Of a DNA stretch of 64,000 bases, positions 18,491 through 28,176 are shown in pieces. The position numbers and the translations under genes were made by a program. The DNA is from Glaciimonas soli (GTDB taxonomy: Bacteria > Pseudomonadota > Gammaproteobacteria > Burkholderiales > Burkholderiaceae_D). The stretch covers positions 124,001-188,000 of the forward strand of contig NZ_WINI01000004.1 of assembly GCF_009497155.1 (NCBI RefSeq), read 5' to 3'. Within the stretch, counting starts at the first letter, position 1. Each line of letters opens with the position of its first letter. A model generated the notes under the pieces. It was not told where the DNA came from. It did no database searches and was given only the letters and a program-made list of their open reading frames with translations.

Positions 18491-20736
18491 TGATCGGTGT
18501 CGATTGCTTCTTCATCACAAACAACCTCGTTCAACAGAGCGCTCTCTCGCATCAACTCTTCATCAAGGGCACTAACCGCCTTTTCATGAGTGGTCCTTTC
18601 CGACGAGTAATGAGACATAAACAGGCGCATCACATGGTCAACACCTTCTGGCTTTACCGAACGTAAATCAGTCTCAAAATATTCTCCTTTAGTGTAGTGT
18701 CCTGTAACAATTTCGTAGGAAGGAAAATATTCACACATCGGATTACGCTGACTAACTTCTTCGGCGGCAGCTCGCAAAACTGCCTTGCTGTACGTCGTGG
18801 AAACAAGAACATGGCGATCCTCATATGTAGCAATCAAGGGAACCGGGGAAACCGTCACAAGCATCCTCGCATGAGGATTCACTCGCAAAAGCCGCTCTAC
18901 AAAGGCATTCATGTCCGCCACAACATCTGCAACGCCAAAATTCACAAACTCGTGAGTATCCGGATTCAATTCACCGGCAACAACGCCTGGCGCAAGGGGA
19001 TACACCGCTCCATCGGACCGACACCGCCATGTTTCGGTCAGGCCCAGCGTAAATACGAGCACATCCAGATTTTCAAACATCTTGCGAACCGATGAAAAAT
19101 GCTCCTCGCGAGATCGCTCGAGTTCTTCAACTGAAGCGAATCCGTCAGGTTCAATCTGTGGACGGAAAGGGTCCGCAAATCTGCCGTCGCCACGTATCCA
19201 GTACCGCTCAGTTGGAACGAAGATTCCGTATGCCCGATCAAATAGCTGTACCAACTGACGTGCTGTGTACAAGTTTCCGTAACGTGCTGAGAAAACACCG
19301 AAATTTCGCCTCTGTGCCTCTTCAGATGAAAGAGCATCCCCGCTCTCTGAAATGTAGTAGTTAAAACCATTTTTTTGCAACGTACGCGAGATGTGTTGGG
19401 CAAAACAACTCCCCGCTGTTGCCACTTTGTGTTCGCGATTAAGAATCATGCTGGACCGTACGACAGGATCGACGTCCTGCATAGGCAGTCGTTCAATCGC
19501 GCGACGCCAAAATTGATGGTCGGGTAAGCCCTGATAGGGGTTGCGCCCAATTCGGGATGTATCTGGCTGACTTACAGTGGAAACAGAAATCTTGGCAGAA
19601 TTCGATATTTTTCTTTTCTTCAGAAAATTGCCTAATTCCTGATAGCGCGAGGAAGCGAGACGAGCACAAACCAAATCTTCTTTAGAGTATTTAGAAAACG
19701 ACTCAAAAGAATCCCGCACAAACTCCGCCAGCCCAAGCATAAGAACCGGCTGATCCTGAGGACAAGATCCGCGTGCCTTTTTGAATTGATAGTGGCCGAC
19801 TATATTCAACTTCCGGCCAATTTCGGGGTAAAGCGGCCAAACAGGTCCCTGTGCCAAATCATCATCAACAAACTGCTCTACATTTGATAATGCAGTTATA
19901 CCTTCACGAGCCAAAATAGCCCGCGCCAAATCGGCAAGAACGAACAATTTAGGATGATTCGAGGAATACATCCATTCCCCCGTTCGGGACCATTTATCAA
20001 TCAAATGTTCCAACGGTAGTCCTGTTGCTTTACCCTCTTGTATCAACGACTCCTTGCATGCATTCCAGTAATCGAAAAACCCAAGTTTCCCGAATACATC
20101 TTCGTTGTATAAATCGATTGTCTCTTCAACTGAGCAACCGTTTGCCCAACCGTAAAATGCGATCGTAGATTGATACTCGCCAAGCGGCCCCTTGATTCTG
20201 CTATTTTGAAGATTTGATATGTAATCCACATCGGGATGGAACGCCGAAAATGCGACTCTCGGAAACAATTTAGTTTTGCCTCGGGCATGAATAAATTTTT
20301 CCTCAAAAATCTTTGGAATTTCCGCATGCGGATGCAACAATATCAAATCACTTTGCGATACCAATAATGAAATGTCTAGGTCGCCAGACTTGAGACGATC
20401 GGTTGTAGCGGGTAATGCTTCTATGGTAGTTGTCACCACATTGCCGACCATTGCTTGAATTAAACGGGCGACGCCCTTAATCTGGCAATTACCAATGATT
20501 AATATTTTTATCGGTGGCAGACCAGTTCCCGTGGCTTTAGATGCAGGTAACGCCTTCAATTCAATTAAATTATCGAAGCGCTTACTTCTTGAAAACTCTC
20601 CCGATTTAATCAAAGTCTCGGCAAGTGCTGTTTCACTTTGCGCTCCCATATGCGCCTTGATGGTCTGTTCGGATTCGGGCTCACGTCCGAGGAAAAATCT
20701 GAATCCAAATATAACCGCATCTTTTGAAACTGCCAT
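18487..20736 (-). CDS. DUF4214 / WcbI / GSCFA three-domain capsule-modifying protein
   Basis: This is a 749-aa cytoplasmic fusion. Residues 1-60 resemble one DUF4214 unit (GFRFFLGREPESEQT, with SGEFSRSKRF). Residues 75-340 form a WcbI-like domain (IKILIIGNCQIKGVARLIQ, then LLHPHAEIP and FPRVAFSAFHPDVDY). WcbI of Burkholderia capsule loci binds coenzyme A and is thought to be an acyl/acetyltransferase. Residues 425-715 form a GSCFA domain, a relative of SGNH/GDSL esterases: TAGSCFAQHISR with the probable nucleophile S443, LGLTETW (564-570), VSPVPL (629-634), YFPSYEI (670-676) and VDHV with the probable Asp/His pair (699-702). It likely decorates the capsule repeat with acyl groups. The 4-bp overlap with the downstream hydrolase supports one operon. 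Confidence 0.82.
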   Translation of the reverse strand: MAVSKDAVIFGFRFFLGREPESEQTIKAHMGAQSETALAETLIKSGEFSRSKRFDNLIELKALPASKATGTGLPPIKILIIGNCQIKGVARLIQAMVGNVVTTTIEALPATTDRLKSGDLDISLLVSQSDLILLHPHAEIPKIFEEKFIHARGKTKLFPRVAFSAFHPDVDYISNLQNSRIKGPLGEYQSTIAFYGWANGCSVEETIDLYNEDVFGKLGFFDYWNACKESLIQEGKATGLPLEHLIDKWSRTGEWMYSSNHPKLFVLADLARAILAREGITALSNVEQFVDDDLAQGPVWPLYPEIGRKLNIVGHYQFKKARGSCPQDQPVLMLGLAEFVRDSFESFSKYSKEDLVCARLASSRYQELGNFLKKRKISNSAKISVSTVSQPDTSRIGRNPYQGLPDHQFWRRAIERLPMQDVDPVVRSSMILNREHKVATAGSCFAQHISRTLQKNGFNYYISESGDALSSEEAQRRNFGVFSARYGNLYTARQLVQLFDRAYGIFVPTERYWIRGDGRFADPFRPQIEPDGFASVEELERSREEHFSSVRKMFENLDVLVFTLGLTETWRCRSDGAVYPLAPGVVAGELNPDTHEFVNFGVADVVADMNAFVERLLRVNPHARMLVTVSPVPLIATYEDRHVLVSTTYSKAVLRAAAEEVSQRNPMCEYFPSYEIVTGHYTKGEYFETDLRSVKPEGVDHVMRLFMSHYSSERTTHEKAVSALDEELMRESALLNEVVCDEEAIDTDH

Positions 20737-20852
20737 TCATTGCTCCAATATATTCGTAATAAGTCGGTCATTGGCTCCGGGCCAAGAAATTAAGTAGGCA
20801 GCCCATAGATCAATTCACGTAACGCTCCTGCTGTCTATTGAATCTCGTCCTT

Positions 20853-21278
20853 TTACACAAATTGCTGTTGCATCATTTTTTTTATTTCGGTCGTAGAAAC
20901 ATCTTTTGTTCGCGGAAGATAAATAACGTCACATAAATCTGACAGATCATCAAATTTCCCAATCCAATCGTCCCCCATCGCAAAAATATCAACATTTAGT
21001 CGTGTGATATCAGTGCGCTTTTGCTCCCAGCAGCATTCCGGGAAAACTTCATCCACGAACTTTGTAGCCTCTACAATTTGTGCCCGCTGCTCATAGGGAA
21101 TAATTGTTTTTTTCCCTTTCAGGGAATTAAATTCGTCGGTTGATATTCCAACGATCAATCTAGCTCCAAGAGCTTTCAAATTCCTTAACAAGTTAAGATG
21201 CCCGATATGGAATAAGTCGAATGTTCCGTAAGTTAAAATAACTTTTTCGCATAACTCCGCTTTTTTCTTTACCTGCAT
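20853..21278 (-). CDS. tagD: glycerol-3-phosphate cytidylyltransferase (TagD-like)
   Basis: This is a 141-aa nucleotidyltransferase that should make CDP-glycerol (or a related CDP-alditol) from CTP and glycerol 3-phosphate. It has the HxGH motif (GTFDLFHIGHLNLLR, H24/H27), PYEQRAQIV with a conserved Arg, MGDDWIGKFD and the C-terminal RTKDVSTTEIK (123-133), the TagD counterpart of the RTxGISTTxIK signature. Its start overlaps the end of the TagF-like gene by 10 bp, which pairs the donor-making enzyme with the predicted polymerase. Confidence 0.88.
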   Translation of the reverse strand: MQVKKKAELCEKVILTYGTFDLFHIGHLNLLRNLKALGARLIVGISTDEFNSLKGKKTIIPYEQRAQIVEATKFVDEVFPECCWEQKRTDITRLNVDIFAMGDDWIGKFDDLSDLCDVIYLPRTKDVSTTEIKKMMQQQFV

Positions 21279-23806
21279 AATGGAACCTTCGCGTGAATTG
21301 GATACAAATTATTAGCGCTTTGCAGCATCTCAACTATCGAATTCACACAACGATCCGCCGCTTCCTCACCTAAACAATCAACCATCATTCGAACAGTGTG
21401 GCTCTTGTCCGCAAAGGCTCGACTATCCATTAACAACTCCTGCTGCGCTTTCACAGCAATATTAATTTCCTCGCGAGGAACGAGAGTGCAAAAATCCCAA
21501 TACACATCTGTATGAGGAATTCGCAACCGCGATTCATTTTCGAAAAATTTGGCATCGAAATCGGGAACACGCTTCATAGTTATGCACACGACAGGTTTTC
21601 CGAGCGCTGCGAATTCGATTGCTGTCGATGAAATGTCAGATACCAGAATGTCTGCCAAATGATAATAATCACTTATTGACTCATTTCCCCCCAAAACTCG
21701 AACACGATAACCAAGATCAGAAAACTCTTTCGCGTACTTCACATCGCCGTCATGAGGTATGGCAAATAAATTATCCGCATTGTCAAAGAATCGCAAATTG
21801 AATAGGCCACAATCACGGTCACCGCCACTCCAACTTGGTGCGAACAGAATCAATTTTTTTTCCGGATCTAAATTTAAATTTCTGCACATCTCAATTCTCT
21901 TACTAGCAGAAAGGGAGACTGGTGATTGTAGTTTTGGATAGCCTACGACGCGGCAACGATCAATCATTTCTGGATATATCGAAATAAGTCGTTTCGTCCA
22001 AAGTACCCCTGGCAATAACACCAAATCGTACCTACGATAGTGCGGGCTATATGTGTATTTTTTGAGGGGAGAAACACCATGCTCGGCATAAATATATCGG
22101 CCACGACATCCTGCGTTGAAAAGCTTTGCGTAAGGCGTAGCTGAAGATATAAGGAAATTACCAAGTAAAATATTATTCTTTTTTACGTAGTCGATCGCCG
22201 TATTTGTATCCATAAATTCAGCGGTATATCCAAGCTCGATAAGCCGCTCAAAAATCGGACGAAGACTATCAGCCTCTTTTTTTGCATCAAAAATGCACAG
22301 CAGAGTTTGTGCGCTCCCTACTGATACGGGGATATTGGAAATATAGTGGCTAAGGGGAATATCGAACCAAAGCTGAAACGCCAATTCTCGATTATCAGAT
22401 GACAATCCCAATGACTGAGGGCTAATGGAGCCATCCGAGCTAAATCGAATAAACTTCGAGAGTTGTGAGCGTATCTTTATTTCATGGCAAGAATATGCAT
22501 CGTCCAACGTTACGGTAAAAGATTGATCGCCGTCATCTATAGAAATATACCTCTTCTCGCCGGGAGATAAATAGTTGCAGCTCAAATACACACTGAAATT
22601 TCCATTGGCTATCAGTGAGGACTTCGCCGCACTCCAGACGAATCCAGATTCCTTACTATAAAATCCATCGGTGAGAATTATCGAGGTATCAGAAATTTTC
22701 CAATCAGATAATGGAGTTACCGCTGAAGCGATGTCATACGACAATTTCGCCTCTTCGTTGCGAGCCGCATTTATTGAAATGACGATCATTTTTTTTAGAA
22801 CATCAGCGATAACATGCTGAAACTCTGTAGCGGAGGAAATCTTTGGAATGTTATTTGCTAATTCATTGGCATCTGGTTCGCGACCGGTAATTCCTATGAA
22901 AATTCCACGAACTAAATCTGGGGCCGCATTGCTGAAAAAATCTCTCCGAGCCAATTCGCTTTTGTTTATGCATGCAGTAAACTGTTCTAACTTGCCCTTG
23001 TTTTTTAAAATTGATCCATAAGTATCAAGTTCAGTTGCGTCAGGCGCACGACCCAATATTCCCTTAAAAATAGCACCCGCTATTTCATCGGACTTCCTTG
23101 CAAACAACATATCCCAGTGCTCCTGGGATTGCGTCAATGCCGAGAGCAAACCGCGCAGGTCTTTAGTTTGGGCCAGTTGCTCTGAGTACGTATGCAGCGC
23201 CTTGGCTTCTGGCGTTCTCGCCAGCAAACCTTGGAATGACGCTTCAACCAATTCTTCCGACCTTTGGCTCATCAGCCTTTCCCAATGCTCTTGGGATTGC
23301 GCCAATGCCGACAGCATCTGACTCAGGTCTTTGGTTTGGGCCAGTTGCTCTGCGTATGTATGCAACGCCTCAACATCCGGCGCTCTCCCCAGCAAGCCTT
23401 GGAAGGATGCTTGAACTAGTTCTTCTGATCTTTGGCTCATCAGCTTTTCCCAGTGCTCCTGAGAATGCGTCAAAGCAGAAAGTATTCCGCTCAGGTCTTT
23501 GGTTTGCGCCAATTCTTCTGTGTAGGTATACAAAGCTTCGGCTTCTGGCGCTCTCGCCAGCAAGCCTTGAAAAATCAAACGGACAAGTTCGTCGGGATGA
23601 AGATAAAAATTTCTTTCCCATGCCTCTCTAGATCTAGAGAAATCGCCCAAGATTGTCGAAAGATTTCCTGTTGATGCGATTTCTTTAGTGTAGGACGCTA
23701 ATCCATTTTCATCTGGCTCTCGTCCCAGAATGCCTATATACGCTGAATGCGCAATCTTACGGGCATACAATTTCAAAACTAATTGGGAGATGTGCCGAGA
23801 GTCCAT
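21269..23806 (-). CDS. DUF4214-repeat protein with TagF-like glycerophosphotransferase domain
   Basis: This is an 845-aa fusion. Residues 20-340 hold six DUF4214-like units spaced exactly 56 residues apart: the GxxxRxP core begins at residues 25, 81, 137, 193, 249 and 305 (for example GILGREPDENG). A beta-rich stretch follows (about 366-490, TDGFYSKESGFVWSAAKSSL). Residues 500-810 match CDP-glycerol glycerophosphotransferases of the TagB/TagF family: YIYAEHGVSPLKKYTYS (conserved His576), LILFAPSWSGGDRD and VSDISSTAIEFAALGKPVV. It should transfer or polymerise glycerol phosphate from the CDP-glycerol made by the adjacent tagD. No signal peptide is present. Base composition looks more AT-rich than the flanking conserved capsule genes. 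Confidence 0.85.
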   Translation of the reverse strand: MDSRHISQLVLKLYARKIAHSAYIGILGREPDENGLASYTKEIASTGNLSTILGDFSRSREAWERNFYLHPDELVRLIFQGLLARAPEAEALYTYTEELAQTKDLSGILSALTHSQEHWEKLMSQRSEELVQASFQGLLGRAPDVEALHTYAEQLAQTKDLSQMLSALAQSQEHWERLMSQRSEELVEASFQGLLARTPEAKALHTYSEQLAQTKDLRGLLSALTQSQEHWDMLFARKSDEIAGAIFKGILGRAPDATELDTYGSILKNKGKLEQFTACINKSELARRDFFSNAAPDLVRGIFIGITGREPDANELANNIPKISSATEFQHVIADVLKKMIVISINAARNEEAKLSYDIASAVTPLSDWKISDTSIILTDGFYSKESGFVWSAAKSSLIANGNFSVYLSCNYLSPGEKRYISIDDGDQSFTVTLDDAYSCHEIKIRSQLSKFIRFSSDGSISPQSLGLSSDNRELAFQLWFDIPLSHYISNIPVSVGSAQTLLCIFDAKKEADSLRPIFERLIELGYTAEFMDTNTAIDYVKKNNILLGNFLISSATPYAKLFNAGCRGRYIYAEHGVSPLKKYTYSPHYRRYDLVLLPGVLWTKRLISIYPEMIDRCRVVGYPKLQSPVSLSASKRIEMCRNLNLDPEKKLILFAPSWSGGDRDCGLFNLRFFDNADNLFAIPHDGDVKYAKEFSDLGYRVRVLGGNESISDYYHLADILVSDISSTAIEFAALGKPVVCITMKRVPDFDAKFFENESRLRIPHTDVYWDFCTLVPREEINIAVKAQQELLMDSRAFADKSHTVRMMVDCLGEEAADRCVNSIVEMLQSANNLYPIHAKVPLCR
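23081..23584 (-). repeat. three adjacent 168-bp coding repeats (DUF4214 units 2-4)
   Basis: Units 2, 3 and 4 of the six 56-residue repeats are the most alike. All share LAQTKDL and SQEHW, and units 2 and 3 agree at roughly 40 of 52 compared positions. The period is exactly 168 bp with no indels. Units 1, 5 and 6 are more diverged, so units 2-4 probably arose by more recent in-frame duplication and could change in copy number by recombination. Confidence 0.8.
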
Positions 23807-23824
23807 AGAAAATCAATCCACTTA

Positions 23825-25444
23825 CTAAGTTGATGAGACTGAAGAGTTTTTCTCTTCGAATACAGTAGTTGTTGACGATTTTATTGATTTTCTTTCTGCA
23901 ACAACTCGCTCTGCAAAACGCTCCCATTGCGGAATAATTTGCTCAGGGAGATAGCGCGACGACACTTCTCCTCCACGTTGACGCATTTGTTCTTGCTCTT
24001 GCTGCGCACCCTCCTCATAAAGCACTTTTTTGAGCGCCTTTACTAGGCTCATCGTGGCATAAGGATCAAAGTATTCGGCGGCATCTTCATATACTTCGCG
24101 ATGCACCGGAATATCGGAAGCGATCGTAATACCGCCACTAGCCATAGATTCCACACCGGAAAAATCGAAGCCCTCCCCTAAACTTGGACAAACTGTCGCA
24201 GCCGCGTGACGATAAAGAACCCGGAGATCGGGCGCAGGAACTGCATTGAGCATGAACAGGTCGCCGCGGTCAATCCAAGATGAAAATGCTTTCGTAATAG
24301 AACTGTGTTCCCATCCCAATGTTCCAACTACTACCAGCTTGAGGTCCGGGTCAACATCAGCTTTTAGCACCTCCCAGGCTGCAAGAAGTCGTGTATGATT
24401 TTTTCTTGGCTCAATGGTTGATACAATCAGCAAATATTTGAAGTGTTTGTCTCCAAGCGAACGCTTATAAAAATTCTCTTTTTCTCGCAGACTAAAAAAC
24501 TTAGGCAATAACTCAATTCCTTTTGATGGATCCCCCTCGTATAGTCGCGATCTGATAATTCCAGGCACACGCTCAAACGCAGAATTTTCCAAGAAATAGT
24601 GATGCGCCACCATATTGTGAATCGTCACCGCTCGATCGGTTACCTCTGGAAAAATTCGAATCAAATCCTGACGCGTTGCCTCCGAAACGCAGGCAAACCA
24701 AGCGCCAGATTTAACGTTACTCATCATGGCGTAGAAGTGCGTGGCCTGATGGAGCGATTTGTCCGATATGGTGTGCGGCATGAAAATCGGAATCGCGTCG
24801 TGGTAACGAATGACATAAGCCGTATCGGGATCGACTCGCGCTGGATAGGGTGTTTGACCGATGAAAATATCAAAGCCTTTCGTGTCCAGCTTCGGATATT
24901 TAGGTGTGGAGCGCCAGTTTAGAGTACTAAGACCGACTGTATGTAAGGTATGCCACGGCACGGAGCAGACACGGTGATTTGCCGGGGCGACCAACGAAAA
25001 ATCAGATGCAGGCAAGGTCTTTGAAAAAATAGTCCGCCAAGTAAAATCTTCAAACGATTTGGATTCAAAACGCGTCAGCTTAATTTTCCCAAAACCACTG
25101 ACCATCGAAATTTGCAGGCTGGCTACTTCTGCTCGCTTCTGGAAGTAATCCATAATAATGTCTAAAACGTTCCGGTATGGCTTTTCGGCCATCGAAATAA
25201 TGACATTGGAGATTCGGTTATAGCGCCGGGCCGCCGAGATTTTCTTCCTGAAGAATCCCGTATCGCTGGTCCCTCGGGCTAAACGACGGTGCGATGTCTG
25301 CAACAACCCTTCAATATCCACAGACTCAATTTTGCGCAGCCCACGAAACAGCAATCTGACTTCTTGTGGAATACCGGCAAAACCGTCTAATGCAGGGCGT
25401 AATTCCAGTAATACTTTTATTTTTTTGTTCGCTTCATTTGTCAT
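23825..25444 (-). CDS. GT4-type glycosyltransferase
   Basis: This is a GT-B fold glycosyltransferase (GT4) of 539 aa. The C-terminal donor domain carries VSTIEPRKNHTRLLAAWEVL, LVVVGTLGWEHSSITKAF and PSLGEGFDFSGVESMASGG with the E-x7-E pair. The long N-terminal acceptor domain begins KVLLELRPALDGFAGIPQE. The frame is open to 25507, but that start would lie inside kpsT. The ATG at 25444, 16 bp after the kpsT stop, with CAGGAT upstream, fits better. It is likely one of two sugar transferases building the repeat unit. Donor and linkage are unknown. Confidence 0.85.
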   Translation of the reverse strand: MTNEANKKIKVLLELRPALDGFAGIPQEVRLLFRGLRKIESVDIEGLLQTSHRRLARGTSDTGFFRKKISAARRYNRISNVIISMAEKPYRNVLDIIMDYFQKRAEVASLQISMVSGFGKIKLTRFESKSFEDFTWRTIFSKTLPASDFSLVAPANHRVCSVPWHTLHTVGLSTLNWRSTPKYPKLDTKGFDIFIGQTPYPARVDPDTAYVIRYHDAIPIFMPHTISDKSLHQATHFYAMMSNVKSGAWFACVSEATRQDLIRIFPEVTDRAVTIHNMVAHHYFLENSAFERVPGIIRSRLYEGDPSKGIELLPKFFSLREKENFYKRSLGDKHFKYLLIVSTIEPRKNHTRLLAAWEVLKADVDPDLKLVVVGTLGWEHSSITKAFSSWIDRGDLFMLNAVPAPDLRVLYRHAAATVCPSLGEGFDFSGVESMASGGITIASDIPVHREVYEDAAEYFDPYATMSLVKALKKVLYEEGAQQEQEQMRQRGGEVSSRYLPEQIIPQWERFAERVVAERKSIKSSTTTVFEEKNSSVSST

Positions 25445-25460
25445 GTCAATTAATCCTGGG

Positions 25461-26111
25461 TCATACGTTGCTGTTGTAGTAGTCATATGCTGTATCAATG
25501 TCTGCAAAATCGTGCAGCAGGCCGTTGTGAATTACACAGGCACGATCACAGTGCTCTCGAATGTTGTGAACTTCATGCGACACCATAATAATGGCGCGGT
25601 CGCCCCGCTTCTCGAAAAGCTCTCGCTGGCATTTTTCGTGAAATCGGGCATCACCGACGGAAATCACTTCGTCAATCAAAAAGCAGTCAAATTCGATCAT
25701 CATCGAGATTGCGAAAGCCAATCGACCACGCATCCCTGCCGAGTAGGTCTTGACCGGCTCTCGAAAATATTTCCCCAATTCTGAAAATTCCTGCACAAAT
25801 TGAATTTTGTCTTCTGCGCTTGTCCCATACACGCGACAGATAAAGCGCAAGTTGTCTAGCCCGGTGAGACTTCCTTGAAACGCGCCGCCGAACGCCAGCG
25901 GCCAAGAGACGCTCATCCCACGGTTGATAGTGCCGCTGGTTGGTCGTTCGGCACCGCTTATAAGACGTATCAATGTGGATTTACCGGCCCCGTTGCGGCC
26001 CAGGATTCCAATTTTTTCACCACGCTTCACCTGCAGGCTGACACCATTCAGCACAGTGCTGAGCCCTTGTCGGGTCGGATAGCGCTTGACAATGTTTTCG
26101 ATATGAATCAT
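25461..26111 (-). CDS. kpsT: capsule ABC transporter ATP-binding protein KpsT
   Basis: This is the ATPase of the ABC-2 capsule exporter (216 aa). The Walker A motif is GRNGAGKST (38-46), the family-type signature is [12 protein letters not shown] (123-134), Walker B is CFLIDE (143-148) and the H-loop is MVSHE. It powers export of the lipid-linked polysaccharide through KpsM. It overlaps the kpsM stop by 4 bp. Confidence 0.95.
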   Translation of the reverse strand: MIHIENIVKRYPTRQGLSTVLNGVSLQVKRGEKIGILGRNGAGKSTLIRLISGAERPTSGTINRGMSVSWPLAFGGAFQGSLTGLDNLRFICRVYGTSAEDKIQFVQEFSELGKYFREPVKTYSAGMRGRLAFAISMMIEFDCFLIDEVISVGDARFHEKCQRELFEKRGDRAIIMVSHEVHNIREHCDRACVIHNGLLHDFADIDTAYDYYNSNV

Positions 26112-26899
26112 TCAGGTATTACCGTACGCGATACCACACGAACTTGCGAAAGCCCCAGCAAAGTTATGCATAGGTTAACCGTGCCAGCATAAAACAAATC
26201 GTAATGCGCATGAACCGCTGCGCCGAAGTAACCTTCGCGCAATATTTCGACAAAATGCACCATAGGGAAAAGTAGTACGAATTTTTGCGCGGGCGTGGGC
26301 AGCCAGTCGACCATAAAAGCTGCGCCAGATAGTGGGAAAAACAGGTAAGCCATCGGATGCCAGATTTTTTCAACAATTTCTGAGCGAGCACTCAACGCGC
26401 CAACAAGTATGGCCAATGCCGCACCAAACCAACTGAGCATTCCCCAGCCCAGCATGACTTTCAGTATGTCCTCTGGGGGTTTCATCAAGCCAATGGCGAT
26501 AAAGACTATCCCCAACGTAATAAATGACGCGGTTGTGCCGGCGACTTCAAGAAGGATACGTGAAGCAAAAATATCGATGACTTTCACATTGCGGTGATAC
26601 ATCAATGCCAAGTTTGGCTCGATGGCTCCACTACAGCGACCAGGCATATTTCTCCATAAGAGAACTGACGAATACCCGGTGAGCGCAAACGCAGCAATGG
26701 GCAGACTAGACCCATGGTGGGCATTAGAAAAAGTCCATAACGCCGTCACACCAACTGTAAACATCATGGGTTCAACAAAGAGCCAAAGAAAGCCGATGTT
26801 ATGACGTCCATAACGGGTAAGTATCTCGCGCATGAGCAGCGCGCCTATCACGCGAAACTGTATCGCTAGTGAACGCCTCAGTGTCGATGTATTACTCAT
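26108..26899 (-). CDS. kpsM: capsule ABC transporter permease KpsM
   Basis: This is an ABC-2 type permease of 263 aa with six hydrophobic segments. Family signatures are the N-terminal [20 protein letters not shown] and the following [16 protein letters not shown], plus the C-terminal [16 protein letters not shown]. It forms the inner-membrane channel with KpsT. It starts 8 bp after the kpsE stop. Confidence 0.94.
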   Translation of the reverse strand: MSNTSTLRRSLAIQFRVIGALLMREILTRYGRHNIGFLWLFVEPMMFTVGVTALWTFSNAHHGSSLPIAAFALTGYSSVLLWRNMPGRCSGAIEPNLALMYHRNVKVIDIFASRILLEVAGTTASFITLGIVFIAIGLMKPPEDILKVMLGWGMLSWFGAALAILVGALSARSEIVEKIWHPMAYLFFPLSGAAFMVDWLPTPAQKFVLLFPMVHFVEILREGYFGAAVHAHYDLFYAGTVNLCITLLGLSQVRVVSRTVIPE

Positions 26900-26907
26900 A
26901 ATTTAGG

Positions 26908-28062
26908 CTAGTCCTGATGCTCGCGCACGCTAGCCAGAAGCATGCCGAGCACACCCCAAGCGATCATGCCGAGTAGGAACGTAGTCAGTATGTTGCGTAT
27001 CCGCCGCGGCTCTATTGCTACATCTGGTTTATTGGGCTGAACAATCCGCTCCAGATAGAGTTGTTTGCGCTGGGCATCGTTGCGGGCTTGTTCCAACGAT
27101 GCTAGTGCGGCTCCCAATTGTTTATCGGCGAACGCGCGTTCCAAAGACAGGCGCTCATATTGTGTGGTCTGACTGGTCAACGATGTCCCGCCGCCAGCCA
27201 CTTTGGCCATTTGCGTGTCCATCTCAGATTGCAATGTTGTCGCACGTTTTTGCAAGGCCGGAATCTGCGGATTATCAGGGGTGAAGGTGCGCACTTGGTC
27301 TAGCTGTGTTTTGGTGGCGATGAGTTCATCTTGAAGCTTGGAGATCAGTTGCAACTGGAGTGCTGATTGACGCTCAGGATCAAATATCGCTTTTTGGTTG
27401 CGATAATCTGACAATGCCAAACCCGCATCTTTAGCTTTTTTCTCCGCAACTTCCACCTCAGATGTTGCAAAACGAATCATGTCCTGTCGTCCACGTTCGT
27501 TTAGCTGGTTGACAAGGCGCTCGCCCATCTCCAGCAACGCTGCGTTGATACGATAGGCATCGTCAGCCGTGAAGGCACTCACTTTTAGCGATGAAATGGA
27601 AGATGCTGAGTCCAAGTCAATCACGACTTGCTTTTGGTAATAACGGTATAGAGCTTCAAAGCTATTGTCCCAGCCCAGCCCAGCAAAACGGCTGAATAAA
27701 TCAACATCGTGATGGCCGAATGCTTTGTCGAGAGCCAGCTTCGCATTTAGTTGTTGCAGCGCGTCCCGAGAGAGCATGAAGTCTTGCACGCTGTAGGTAT
27801 CATCCTGCGCGCGGGAGAATCCCGCACCTTGAAGTAGTGCGCCCAGGCCAGTGGCCGATTGGGGCTGAGGACTGCGCACCACAAAGCGAGATTCCGAAAT
27901 ATAGACATCGGAAGCGATCAACCCAAAGTAGACGGTCGCCACAATAGTGGGAATCGCTACCGTCACAAGAAATAAGCGATTGACGCGAACCAAGCGTTCT
28001 TTCAAGGCTTGAGGCCATGTTTTGGATGGCGATTGTAATTCTGAGGCAGATTGCATTTCCAC
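26908..28062 (-). CDS. kpsE: capsule export inner-membrane protein KpsE/CtrB-like
   Basis: This is a polysaccharide co-polymerase family 3 (PCP-3) protein of 384 aa linking the inner-membrane transporter to the outer-membrane channel. It has one membrane helix near each end (LVTVAIPTIVATVYFGLIAS and ILTTFLLGMIAWGVLGMLLA). A long periplasmic region lies between them with predicted coiled coil around residues 195-330 (EVEVAEKKAKDAGLALSDYR, LISKLQDELIATKTQLDQVR). The N-terminal periplasmic segment SESRFVVRSPQPQSATGLGA is typical of BexC/CtrB/KpsE. Confidence 0.92.
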   Translation of the reverse strand: MEMQSASELQSPSKTWPQALKERLVRVNRLFLVTVAIPTIVATVYFGLIASDVYISESRFVVRSPQPQSATGLGALLQGAGFSRAQDDTYSVQDFMLSRDALQQLNAKLALDKAFGHHDVDLFSRFAGLGWDNSFEALYRYYQKQVVIDLDSASSISSLKVSAFTADDAYRINAALLEMGERLVNQLNERGRQDMIRFATSEVEVAEKKAKDAGLALSDYRNQKAIFDPERQSALQLQLISKLQDELIATKTQLDQVRTFTPDNPQIPALQKRATTLQSEMDTQMAKVAGGGTSLTSQTTQYERLSLERAFADKQLGAALASLEQARNDAQRKQLYLERIVQPNKPDVAIEPRRIRNILTTFLLGMIAWGVLGMLLASVREHQD

Positions 28063-28176
28063 GGGATTTCCTGCTGATGCGGTTTATTGTTGATCTTGTT
28101 TTGAATGCAGGTGAATGCAATCTCTACGGCTTACAAAAACAGTTGTTCGACTTCACTTACCCTTGACTGAATTTCT

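Noticed and set aside
23081-23760. Regular 168-bp periodicity, superficially array-like
   Set aside because: The period is a multiple of three, lies inside a coding frame and has no short repeat/spacer structure, so it is not a CRISPR array.
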